Of a DNA stretch of 13,933 bases, positions 1-6,737 are shown in pieces. Location: the NCBI GenBank assembly GCA_012032575.1, contig JAAUSP010000151.1, positions 1-13,933 on the forward strand. Reading direction: 5' to 3'. Source of the stretch: Anaerolineales bacterium. GTDB lineage: Bacteria; Chloroflexota; Anaerolineae; 4572-78; J111. The number at the start of each line of letters is the position of its first letter. Position 1 is the stretch's first letter. A program made the translations under genes and the position numbers. Below the pieces are notes generated by a model. It was given only the letters and a program-made list of their open reading frames with translations, had not been told where the DNA came from and ran no database searches.

Positions 1-39
1 CTACCTTACCGCTCCAATCACACACGCTCCGTGGTAGAG

Positions 40-80
40 AGGGTGATTGATGTAATCATTGCATCAATCACCCTTTTTTT
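40..80 (+). terminator. Rho-independent terminator
   Basis: A perfect 13-bp inverted repeat (arms 40-52 and 62-74, 9-nt loop) is followed directly by a run of seven T on the plus strand. There is no comparable T-run on the minus strand, so it should stop rightward transcription from a gene left of the window. Bases 1-39 hold no gene that I can recognise. The corrinoid cassette therefore probably starts its own transcript after this point, although I see no convincing promoter between 80 and 209. Confidence 0.85.
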
Positions 81-212
81 ATGATTAAAACCGGCTGGGG
101 GCCGCGAACTGACTCGAAGGAGGTGATGAATAAAGGGAATTTTTGGGCAAACCCTGGACTTTTCAAAAATTATGTGACGAAGTTTCATCATTTAAAGGGA
201 GTAGACCCATGA
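81..212 (+). other. Possible leader ORF with perfect Shine-Dalgarno match
   Basis: An open frame runs from ATG 81 (or, in the same frame, ATG 126) to a TGA at 210-212, giving 43 or 28 codons. Its stop overlaps the proposed ATG of the corrinoid gene as ATGA (209-212). Bases 117-127 are an 11-nt perfect complement to the usual 3' end of 16S rRNA, but they sit too close to ATG 126 for ideal initiation. The peptide matches no family I know. It could be a translated leader coupled to the downstream gene, or the strong SD could be a decayed remnant of an older start. Confidence 0.25.
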
Positions 213-844
213 AAGAAAAACTAATTGAGGCAATTGCGAGCGTCGAGGAAGATGAGGCCATCAAGCTGGCAGGCCAGATGCTTGACGCCGGCACCGACCC
301 GCAAACTATCCTCGATGCCTGCCGCGAGGCCATGAGCCTGGTCGGCCAGCGCTACGAGGCGAAAGATTATTTTCTGCCCGAATTGATTATCAGCGGCGAA
401 ATCCTGAAGCAGATTGGCGAGCTGATCAAACCCAGAATTCAAGGCCAGGCGGCCCAGAGCGAACCGCTGGGCAAGATTGTTATGGGCACGGTTGCCGGCG
501 ACATTCACGACATCGGCAAAGACATTGTCGCCTTTATGCTGGATGTGAATAATTTTGAAATTCACGATCTGGGGGTTGACGTGCCGGCTGAAAAGTTTAT
601 CGAGAAAATTAAAGAGGTACAACCGCAGATTGTCGGTTTGAGCGGCTTTTTAACCCTGGCGTTTGACCAGATGAAAGCCACCGTAGAAGCGATGCAGCAG
701 GCTGGGGTGAGGGACAGCGTTAAGGTGATGATTGGCGGCGCGCCCATGGATGAAGCCGTAGCCAAATATATCGGGGCGGATGCTTACGGCACGGATGCCT
801 CGGCGGCGGTTAGATTAGCCAAAAGCTGGGTAGGAGGAATGTAA
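209..844 (+). CDS. Corrinoid protein (B12-binding methyl carrier)
   Basis: This is a methyl carrier of the MtbC/MttC/MtaC type, which holds a corrinoid and passes a methyl group between two methyltransferases. Residues 1-80 form the helical cap domain (B12-binding_2), ending with the family-typical RYEAKDYFLPELIISGEIL. Residues 88-211 form the Rossmann-like B12 domain. It contains the D98-x-H100-x2-G103 motif, whose histidine is the lower cobalt ligand, then S145-G-F-L-T and the GG at 176-177. I chose ATG 209, not the upstream TTG at 143, because AAAGGGAG lies 7 nt before it and the resulting 211 residues match the family length (about 210); the TTG version adds 22 residues with no family resemblance and no well-placed ribosome site. 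It is the first gene of a four-gene cassette, only 2 nt ahead of the UROD methyltransferase gene, which suggests translational coupling. The carried substrate cannot be read from this protein. Confidence 0.93.
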   Translation: MKEKLIEAIASVEEDEAIKLAGQMLDAGTDPQTILDACREAMSLVGQRYEAKDYFLPELIISGEILKQIGELIKPRIQGQAAQSEPLGKIVMGTVAGDIHDIGKDIVAFMLDVNNFEIHDLGVDVPAEKFIEKIKEVQPQIVGLSGFLTLAFDQMKATVEAMQQAGVRDSVKVMIGGAPMDEAVAKYIGADAYGTDASAAVRLAKSWVGGM

Positions 845-846
845 CT

Positions 847-2097
847 ATGGCGAGTGAAGAAAAATCACCAGAGGTAATGTACCAGGAACGAGTCAAGCGG
901 GTGCTGGACGTGGTGCAGTTGAAGACGCCCGACCGGGTGCCGATTTTGGGGCCATACGAGGCTTTTCCGTATTATTGGGCCGGCGTCTCTATCAAAGAGG
1001 CGATGAACGACTACGCCAAAGCCAGGGAAGTTTGCCACAAATTTGTGGACGAATTTCAACCGGACGCCGATTTCGGGCCGATCCTGGCCTATCCGGCCAA
1101 GCCGATGGAAACGCTGGGCATCAAGTGGTTCAAATGGGCCGGCCACGGTCTGCCCGACAACGTGATGTATCAGTTTATGGAAGGCGAATATATGAAGGCC
1201 GACGAGTACGACGAATTTCTGTACGACCCGTCTCATTTCATGACCACCAAATGGCTGCCCCGCTCCTTCTCGGCACTGGAAGGATTGGCCGGCTTTCCGC
1301 CCACTCGCCTTATGATGTGGTTTGGCTGGACCGGTCTGCTGGCAGGTTTGGCTGCGCCGGAAGTCCAGGCTGCCCTGGAAGCCGCCCGCAAAGGCGGCGA
1401 AGAGTTGGGCCAGTGGTTTGCCTCGGTGGGCCAGTATGCCGGCGAAATCAAGGCCAAGGGTTTTCCGCAGGCTTACGCCGCCTTCTCCTGGCCGCCGTTT
1501 GACGTTGTCGGCGATACGCTGCGCGGCACACGCGGCATCATGGCCGACATCATCCGCAAACCCGACAAGCTGCTGGCCGCTGTAGACAAAGCCACCCAAA
1601 TGACCATTGATTACGGAGCCGGAGCCGCCGGAGCCGACCTGCCTTTGTGCTGGATTTGGATGCACAAGGGATCGGAAGGGTTTATGTCGGACCAGCATTA
1701 CAAAACCTTTTACTGGCCCTTCCTGAAACGGGCCATCGAGGGGCTGGTGGATAAGGGCGTCATTCCCGTGGTTTACTGCGAAGGCGACGACACGCCCCGG
1801 CTGGAATATTTTGCCGAGGTGCCGCCCGGAAAAGTTATCTTCCACTTTGCTCAGATGGATATGGCCAAGGCCAAGGCTGTGCTGGGCGGTATCGCCGCCA
1901 TTTCGGGCAACCTGCCTAACCGCCTGATGGTGACCGGCACGCCGGATGACATCAAGGAATACTGCAAAAAACTGATTGACACCTGCGGCAAAGACGGCGG
2001 CTACATCATGGACACCTCCGCCCTGCTCGACGAGGCCAAGCCGGAAAATGTGAAGGCGATGTTTGAGTTTACCAGGGATTACGGGATATATCGGTAA
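847..2097 (+). CDS. Uroporphyrinogen-decarboxylase-fold corrinoid methyltransferase
   Basis: The 416-residue protein has the UROD/MtaA fold (PF01208 type). In corrinoid systems this family moves methyl groups between a corrinoid protein and a small acceptor or donor; true HemE acts in haem synthesis. Family marks are the N-terminal RVKRVLDVVQLKTPDRVPI, the HKGSEGFMS segment near 273-281, EGDDTPRLEYF near 312-322, the late barrel strand ISGNLP at 352-357 and GTPDDIKEYCKKLID after it. Candidate metal or catalytic ligands are C311, C373 and C380 (CGKDGG). The His-x-Cys of MtaA/MtbA is not present: the equivalent place reads V-Y-C311-E-G-D. The genomic setting, directly behind a corrinoid protein and ahead of RACo, argues for corrinoid methyl transfer and against haem synthesis. 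AGGAGG at 832-837 serves its ATG. No second methyltransferase of the MttB, MtaB or MtrH type is visible, so whether this enzyme loads or unloads the corrinoid protein is unknown. Confidence 0.86.
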   Translation: MASEEKSPEVMYQERVKRVLDVVQLKTPDRVPILGPYEAFPYYWAGVSIKEAMNDYAKAREVCHKFVDEFQPDADFGPILAYPAKPMETLGIKWFKWAGHGLPDNVMYQFMEGEYMKADEYDEFLYDPSHFMTTKWLPRSFSALEGLAGFPPTRLMMWFGWTGLLAGLAAPEVQAALEAARKGGEELGQWFASVGQYAGEIKAKGFPQAYAAFSWPPFDVVGDTLRGTRGIMADIIRKPDKLLAAVDKATQMTIDYGAGAAGADLPLCWIWMHKGSEGFMSDQHYKTFYWPFLKRAIEGLVDKGVIPVVYCEGDDTPRLEYFAEVPPGKVIFHFAQMDMAKAKAVLGGIAAISGNLPNRLMVTGTPDDIKEYCKKLIDTCGKDGGYIMDTSALLDEAKPENVKAMFEFTRDYGIYR

Positions 2098-2104
2098 AGG
2101 ATTA

Positions 2105-2137
2105 AAACCTGACAGGTCTTAAAGACCTGTCAGGTTT
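2105..2137. repeat. 33-bp perfect palindromic intergenic repeat
   Basis: Two perfect 16-bp arms (2105-2120 and 2122-2137; left arm AAACCTGACAGGTCTT) surround a single base. The hairpin starts 8 bp after the UROD stop and ends 11 bp before the RACo gene. From memory, similar CCTGACAGGTCTT palindromes recur between genes in Chloroflexota and other environmental genomes, but I cannot check copy number here. In RNA it would form a very stable stem just upstream of the RACo ribosome site, so it could damp RACo expression or protect the upstream mRNA end. No flanking direct repeat is evident and no T-run follows, so it is not a classical terminator. Confidence 0.8.
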
Positions 2138-2148
2138 CTGGGAAATGC

Positions 2149-3972
2149 ATGAAAACCTTCCACCTTGACTTTGAACCCATCGGACGGCGGGGTGACTGCC
2201 GGGCGGACCAGTCGCTGCTGGACTCGGCCCGGCAGTTGGGGGTAGACCTGATTAGCGTCTGCGGCGGGCTGGGGATCTGCGGCCGCTGCGTGGTGCAGGG
2301 GTTGACCGGCGACCTCACCGAACCGGGCGAGGCCGACCGCGAAAATCTCTCGGCGCACGAACTGGCCCAGGGCTACCGGCTGGCCTGCATGGCCTATCCT
2401 TTGAGTGACTGCAAACTGGGCGTGCCGGCGGAGTCGCTCAGCACACCGATGCGCACCCAGGTGGAAGGTCTGGAGGTCGAGGCAACGCTTGACCCGCTGG
2501 TTCACAGCGTCGTGGTCGAACTGCCGGCTCCTTCGCTGGGCCACGCTCCCGCCGACGCCGAAAACCTGCTAACTCAAGTCAATCAAGCAGGACAGCCAGC
2601 CGACGCGATTGATCTGGCTGTCCTGCAAGACCTTTCCCCCAGGCTGCGCGAGTGGAATTGGCGCTGCCAGGCGCATGTGCGCCGGGGGGAAATTATCGCG
2701 GTTATGCCGGTCAAGGCCAAATCTCTGGGACTGGCCGTAGACCTCGGCTCGACTAAAATTGCCGGCTATCTGGTGGATTTGCAAAACGGCCAAACACTGG
2801 CCGCCAAAGGGCTGATGAACCCGCAAATTAGCTACGGTGAGGATATTATCAGCCGCTGCGCCCGCGCCGCTAAATCGGCGGAGGGCCGGCAGCAGATGCA
2901 GCAAATTGTGGTCGAGGCGCTCAATGGATTGGCCGCCGACCTGTGCGCCGAAGCCGAAGCCGCCGTGTCAGAAATTGTGGAGGCGGTCATCGTGGGTAAT
3001 ACGGCCATGCATCACCTGCTGCTGGGCCTGCCCACCGGCCAATTAATCGCCGCACCGTATGTTCCGGCTGTGACCGGAGCCGTGGACATCAAGGCGCGGG
3101 AGATTGGCTTGACCCTGGCCGGTGGAGCCACCCTCCATTTGCTGCCAAACGTGGCCGGCTTTGTCGGGGCCGATCATGTGGCCATGCTGCTGGGGATCGC
3201 CGGGGAATGGTCAAAGCGCAATGTGCTGGCCCTCGACATCGGCACCAACACCGAAATTTCGCTGATCAAGGCTTCCGGTCAGATGCACTGTTTGTCGTGC
3301 GCTTCTGGTCCGGCCTTTGAAGGGTATCACATCAAGGATGGCACGCGGGCCAGGCCGGGGGCCATTGAAAAGGTCAAAATCAATGCCGGGCAGATTTTCT
3401 ACCAAACCATTGCCGGCGCGCCGCCCGCCGGTATCTGTGGGTCCGGTATTCTGGATGCGGTGGCTCAACTGCGACTGGCGGAGGTCCTGGCCGACAACGG
3501 CCGGATGCAGGCGGGCAGCCATTCTCGCCTGCGCTCCGAGGACAGCCAGCCCGAGTTTGTGCTGGTCGAGGCCGAGGTTAGCAGTGGCGGCAAGGAAATT
3601 ACCGTCACCCAGGACGATGTCCGGGAAATACAATTGGCTAAAGCCGCGATTCAGGCCGGCATCCAGGCGTTGATGGCCGAGGCCGGGTTGACCCTGGCCG
3701 AACTCGAAATGGTTATCATCGCCGGGGCGTTTGGGAGTTACATTGACATCCCGAATGCCATAGCCATCGGTATGCTGCCTTCGCTGCCGCTGGAGCGATT
3801 CAAGCAAGTCGGCAATGCAGCCGGGATTGGGGCCAAACTGGCTCTGCTGTCAGCACAACAACGCGCTGAAGCGCAGGCACTCGGCCATCGGCTCAACTAT
3901 ATCGAGTTAGCCCGGTATCCCAGATTTGCCTATATGTTTGCCCAAAGCTGCGCGCTGAAGCCATACGTTTAA
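2149..3972 (+). CDS. RACo-type reductive activator of corrinoid protein (2Fe-2S/ASKHA)
   Basis: This 607-residue protein is a RACo-like corrinoid activation protein. Such proteins use ATP and a [2Fe-2S] cluster to return inactive Co(II) on a corrinoid protein to Co(I). Residues 1-90 form a plant-type ferredoxin domain with C38-x5-C44-x2-C47 and C80. A linker follows, and from about 190 the DUF4445/ASKHA region begins: AVDLGSTKIAGYLVDL (196-211), NPQISYGEDIISR (224-236), IVGNTAMHHLLL (281-292), LALDIGTNTEISL (360-372), SGPAFEG (386-392), GICGSGILD (428-436) and IIAGAFGSYID near 525-535. Length and domain order are normal for the family and no break is seen. The ribosome site is weak (CTGGGAAAT) and lies directly behind a strong palindrome, which may keep the protein at the low, catalytic level expected of a repair factor. 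It is the third gene of the cassette and its target is presumably the corrinoid protein encoded at 209-844. Confidence 0.94.
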   Translation: MKTFHLDFEPIGRRGDCRADQSLLDSARQLGVDLISVCGGLGICGRCVVQGLTGDLTEPGEADRENLSAHELAQGYRLACMAYPLSDCKLGVPAESLSTPMRTQVEGLEVEATLDPLVHSVVVELPAPSLGHAPADAENLLTQVNQAGQPADAIDLAVLQDLSPRLREWNWRCQAHVRRGEIIAVMPVKAKSLGLAVDLGSTKIAGYLVDLQNGQTLAAKGLMNPQISYGEDIISRCARAAKSAEGRQQMQQIVVEALNGLAADLCAEAEAAVSEIVEAVIVGNTAMHHLLLGLPTGQLIAAPYVPAVTGAVDIKAREIGLTLAGGATLHLLPNVAGFVGADHVAMLLGIAGEWSKRNVLALDIGTNTEISLIKASGQMHCLSCASGPAFEGYHIKDGTRARPGAIEKVKINAGQIFYQTIAGAPPAGICGSGILDAVAQLRLAEVLADNGRMQAGSHSRLRSEDSQPEFVLVEAEVSSGGKEITVTQDDVREIQLAKAAIQAGIQALMAEAGLTLAELEMVIIAGAFGSYIDIPNAIAIGMLPSLPLERFKQVGNAAGIGAKLALLSAQQRAEAQALGHRLNYIELARYPRFAYMFAQSCALKPYV

Positions 3973-3992
3973 GCGAAGTTCCGAATAATTTA

Positions 3993-4201
3993 GAGATTAG
4001 AGATTGGAGATTGGAGATTAGACATTATTACGCCTGATAGACTGACAGATTTTAACATTTCACCGCAGAGGACGCAGAAAACGCAGAGATTTTTATAAAT
4101 TTCCTCGGCGACCTCTGCGCTCTCGGCGGTTAATTTGGGCCACAAGGTTAAAATAATCAGTCAACCAGGATTATTACGCTGAATCTCCAATCTCTAATCT
4201 C
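3993..4201. repeat. Outer inverted repeat of GAGATT-type units
   Basis: A perfect 20-bp inverted repeat has arms at 3993-4012 (GAGATTAGAGATTGGAGATT) and 4182-4201. Each arm is built from 7-bp units (GAGATTA or GAGATTG) and the unit array extends a few bases beyond the perfect match on both sides. Together with the element nested inside it, this fills nearly all of the 250-bp gap between the RACo gene and the activation-domain gene; I see no gene in the gap. The units are too short and uniform for a CRISPR. Confidence 0.8.
4033..4169. mobile_element. MITE-like palindromic element nested in the outer hairpin
   Basis: An approximately 137-bp element begins CCTGATAGACTGA and ends with a similar sequence inverted (reverse complement CCTGGTTGACTGATT). 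The terminal similarity extends through ATTTTAAC. Inside lie a second pair of imperfect arms (about 4062-4089 and 4103-4130) of ACCGCAGAG/GCGCAGAGG type. The 10-nt sequence ATTATTACGC occurs on both sides (4024-4033 and 4170-4179), as expected for a 9-10-bp target-site duplication. There is no room for a transposase, so it would be moved by an enzyme encoded elsewhere. The family assignment is inference; repeats and flanks are seen directly. Confidence 0.65.
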
Positions 4202-4222
4202 CAATCTCCCCACGGATAAGCT

Positions 4223-4909
4223 ATGCAGATTAAACACAATTGGACCATTACCTTCGACGAAGAACAATTTATCACCTTTCACGGCGACTCGTTTGTCAAG
4301 CTGCTACGCAACCCCACCCGGCGCGAAGCGCTGCGGCAGGCAGTAGCAGAGATGAGCGGGGCTGTCAGACCGGCGGCTTGTTGGGATACTTTCCCGATCA
4401 AGAAAGTTATGCATGAAAAGCTAGTACTGGCTAACGGGACACGCCTGGGGGGTGGGCCGGTGGCCGCGGTGATAGGGGGGGCGGAAGCTTTGATGGTTGC
4501 CATCTGCACCGTGGGGCCAGCCGCCGACGAGATTATCGCCGCCGCGCAAAAGCAGAAGGATTTATTCAAAAGCATGCTCCTGAACGATCTGGCAGCCTGG
4601 GCGGTGGATATGGTGCGGCAGCAATTGTGTCTGCAATTTGAAACGGAGACGCGCCAGCAGGGGCTGCGGGTCAGTGCGCCGCTTTCGCCGGGGGAGTCGG
4701 TCTGGCCGATCACCGAGCAGGCCATCCTGTTTTCGCTGCTCTACGCGGGCCAGATTGGGGTGTCGCTCAGTCCTTCAATGGTGATGAAACCGCTCAAATC
4801 GCTCTCGATGATTATGGGCTTCGGCACGCAGCCGATGGGCGTGGAAGGGGCGTCGAACTGCGATTTTTGCTCGATCAAGGAGCACTGTGCTTACCGGCGG
4901 TTTCGTTAA
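4223..4909 (+). CDS. MetH activation-domain-like protein (cobalamin reactivation)
   Basis: The 228-residue protein resembles the C-terminal activation domain of cobalamin-dependent methionine synthase (PF02965 type). In MetH that domain binds S-adenosylmethionine and remethylates cobalamin after accidental oxidation. Here it is a free protein with no methyltransferase or B12 domain attached. Recognisable parts are the VGPAADEIIAAA segment near 97-108, the conserved SPGES-VWP segment (155-162) and IGVSLSPSMVMKPLKSLSMIMGFG (178-201). The C-terminal motif C213-x2-C216-x5-C222 recalls the tail of stand-alone versions near corrinoid methyltransferase genes in anaerobes. It may bind a metal or an iron-sulfur cluster. 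It follows RACo in the same direction after a repeat-filled 250-bp gap, so co-transcription is likely but not certain. Its job is probably to assist corrinoid reactivation. It ends 4 bp from the stop of the convergent UbiD gene, with no terminator in between. Confidence 0.87.
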   Translation: MQIKHNWTITFDEEQFITFHGDSFVKLLRNPTRREALRQAVAEMSGAVRPAACWDTFPIKKVMHEKLVLANGTRLGGGPVAAVIGGAEALMVAICTVGPAADEIIAAAQKQKDLFKSMLLNDLAAWAVDMVRQQLCLQFETETRQQGLRVSAPLSPGESVWPITEQAILFSLLYAGQIGVSLSPSMVMKPLKSLSMIMGFGTQPMGVEGASNCDFCSIKEHCAYRRFR

Positions 4910-4913
4910 CCTT

Positions 4914-6377
4914 TTATAACCCCAACTCCCCCCACAAGCGATCCACCTTCGCCTTGACCGCCGCATCCATCTCGATCAACTCCGGCCAGCCGCGCTGATA
5001 ATCTTCCAGCGGCCCTTTGGCGGTGGCGTCAATGCCAATCTTCCCACCGAAGGCAAAGCGATAGCTGGCGTGGTCGAGAGCATCCACCGGCCCTTCCTGG
5101 ACGACCACATCCCGCGCCCAATCTACGTTATTGAGCATGTGGAAGTAGGCTTCCTGGGTGTTCTGCACGTCCACGTGCTCGTCCAGAATGACAATGCACT
5201 TGGTCAGCATCATCAGGCCCAGCCCCCACAGCCCGTTGATGACCTTGCGGGCATGACCGGGGAAACGCTTTTTGATCGAGACAAAAATCAGGTTGTGAAA
5301 GACACCCTCGGCGGGCATGTTCACATCCACAATTTCGCCCAAAAAGAGCTTCATCAGCGGCAAAAAGAGGCGCTCGGTGGCCTTGCCCATCCAGTAATCT
5401 TCCATCGGCGGGATGCCGACGATGGTGGTCGGATAGACGGGGTTTTTGCGCTGGGTAATGGCCGTGACGTGCAGCACCGGATAGTCATCCGGCGGGGTGT
5501 AGTAGCCGGTGTGGTCGCCGAAGGGACCTTCGGTACGGCGTTCCGTAGGGTCAACATAGCCTTCGATGATATATTCGGCCTGGGCCGGCGCTTCGAGGGG
5601 CTGTGAGACGCATTTGACCAGTTCGACCGGTTTGCCGCGCAGCCAGCCGGCCAATAAAAATTCGTCAATGCCGGGGGGCAGCGGGGCGCTGCCGCACCAC
5701 ATCACCGCCGGGTCGCCGCCCAGGCTGAGGGCGACCGGAATCCCTTCGACGCCGTTTTCCTGAGCCACACGGGTGTGCTCGGCCCCGCCTTTGTGGATTT
5801 GCCAGTGCATGCCTACGGTGCGCTGGTCGTAAACCTGCACCCGGTACATGCCGACGTTGCGAATGTTGGTCAGCGGGTCGCGGGAGATGATGGTGGTCAT
5901 GGTGATGTACTTGCCGCCGTCGTGGGGCCAGCACTTGAGGATGGGCAGGCGGCCCAAATCCACAGCATCACCTTTGTAAACCAACTCCTGCACCGGCGCT
6001 TTATTCACCAGGCTCGGCTTTAACCCCATCGAGCGCAGGGCGTTGAGCATCTCCATACCCCGCGAGAGGGCCGGACCAAAGCCTTGCGGCAGTTTGGGGT
6101 CAATAATTTTTGCCAGGTTGTCGCGCAGTTGGTCGAGATTGTCCACGCCCAGCGCCCAGGCCATGCGGTCGGGGTGGCCCAGGCTGTTAATCAGCACCGG
6201 CGCATCGTGACCGATGACGTTTTCAAACAAAAGGGCCACATTTTTATCCAGCGGTCCTTTGCAGACGCGGTCGGTGATTTCGGTGATTTCCAGTTCGGGC
6301 GAAACCGGGGTTTTGATGCGGCGCAGGTGGCCGCGTTTTTCAAGCAGAGAGATAAATTCGTGTAAGTCTTTAAAGGC
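4914..6377 (-). CDS. UbiD-family prFMN-dependent decarboxylase
   Basis: UbiD-family enzymes use prenylated FMN, made by UbiX, to decarboxylate aromatic or unsaturated acids. Using the ATG at 6377 (AGGA 9 nt upstream) the protein is 487 residues, close to E. coli UbiD. A longer GTG start at 6416 adds 13 residues with no family resemblance. Visible active-site parts are N174-VGMY-R179 (metal and phosphate binding), H195 in WQIHKGG, E252 in PVELVKC, and E283-GPFG-D288-HTGYY, the acid pair of the catalytic network with Asp as the second residue. Sequence style suits the quinone-biosynthesis decarboxylases, so a role in menaquinone synthesis is my first choice. A catabolic hydroxybenzoate or vanillate-type decarboxylase is the alternative. 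No ubiX is in the window. The gene is transcribed toward the methyltransferase cassette and away from the toxin-antitoxin pair, and looks intact. Confidence 0.93.
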   Translation of the reverse strand, partial: AFKDLHEFISLLEKRGHLRRIKTPVSPELEITEITDRVCKGPLDKNVALLFENVIGHDAPVLINSLGHPDRMAWALGVDNLDQLRDNLAKIIDPKLPQGFGPALSRGMEMLNALRSMGLKPSLVNKAPVQELVYKGDAVDLGRLPILKCWPHDGGKYITMTTIISRDPLTNIRNVGMYRVQVYDQRTVGMHWQIHKGGAEHTRVAQENGVEGIPVALSLGGDPAVMWCGSAPLPPGIDEFLLAGWLRGKPVELVKCVSQPLEAPAQAEYIIEGYVDPTERRTEGPFGDHTGYYTPPDDYPVLHVTAITQRKNPVYPTTIVGIPPMEDYWMGKATERLFLPLMKLFLGEIVDVNMPAEGVFHNLIFVSIKKRFPGHARKVINGLWGLGLMMLTKCIVILDEHVDVQNTQEAYFHMLNNVDWARDVVVQEGPVDALDHASYRFAFGGKIGIDATAKGPLEDYQRGWPELIEMDAAVKAKVDRLWGELGL

Positions 6378-6402
6378 CATAAGTCTGAATCCTGAGTCGC
6401 AG

Positions 6403-6431
6403 TTGTTGTCGCACACACGACATGTTATAAT
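6403..6431 (+). promoter_or_regulatory. Sigma-70-like promoter for the toxin-antitoxin pair
   Basis: TTGTTG (6403-6408), a 17-nt spacer and a perfect TATAAT (6426-6431) lie 21 bp ahead of the toxin ATG at 6453, with AGAGGA (6437-6442) as the ribosome site. The promoter sits between the divergent ubiD-family gene and the toxin gene. Such short leaders are usual for self-regulated toxin-antitoxin operons. I did not find a clear palindromic operator. Confidence 0.6.
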
Positions 6432-6452
6432 TTAGCAGAGGAAAAATGTAAG

Positions 6453-6737
6453 ATGCGCATTATAGACCTCATCTGGCTTCCTGATGTAATTGATAAGCTC
6501 GATTGGAAACATAATGTCAAACCAGAGGAAGTAGATGAGATACTTTTCGGCAGTCCGATCTATCGCATGGCTCAAAAAGGACATGTTCCAGGTGAAGATG
6601 TATATGCAGCGATGGGTCAAACCGACAGTGGGCGATACTTGATTGTTTTCTTTATCTACAAAACCACCCGCGAAGCGTTGATCCTGAGCGCCCGCGATAT
6701 GGACAGCAAAGAAAGACGCCTTTATGAGCGAAGCTAA
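6453..6737 (+). CDS. brnT: BrnT family toxin (DUF497)
   Basis: The 94-residue product matches the BrnT/DUF497 pattern, a RelE-like ribonuclease toxin that inhibits translation. Marks are WKHNVKPEEVDEIL (18-31), PGEDVYAAMGQTDSGRYLIVFF (46-67) and the C-terminal SARDMDSKERRLYE (79-92), where R81, E87, R88, R89 and Y91 supply the charged and aromatic residues that the family uses for RNA cleavage. It overlaps the antitoxin gene by 14 bp, with toxin first as in classical brnTA operons. Codon and base use are more AT-rich than in the metabolic genes on either side, which suggests separate acquisition. No truncation is seen, so the toxin should be functional. Confidence 0.87.
   Translation: MRIIDLIWLPDVIDKLDWKHNVKPEEVDEILFGSPIYRMAQKGHVPGEDVYAAMGQTDSGRYLIVFFIYKTTREALILSARDMDSKERRLYERS

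Noticed and set aside
1..39. Possible tRNA 3' end at the left edge (CTACC and GGTAG pairing)
   Set aside because: No T-arm or acceptor pattern could be built from these 39 bases.
143..208. TTG start giving a 22-residue N-terminal extension of the corrinoid protein
   Set aside because: No family resemblance in the extension and no ribosome site at a useful distance; ATG 209 has AAAGGGAG 7 nt upstream and gives the normal length.
865..1845. 326-codon open frame on the minus strand opposite the UROD methyltransferase gene
   Set aside because: Its His/Gln/Gly/Val-rich composition is that of an antisense shadow of a GC-rich gene; no ribosome site or family resemblance.
3993..4209. CRISPR or tandem-repeat array of GAGATT units
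   Set aside because: Units are 7 bp without spacers and the second block is an inverted copy of the first; this is a hairpin repeat, not a CRISPR.
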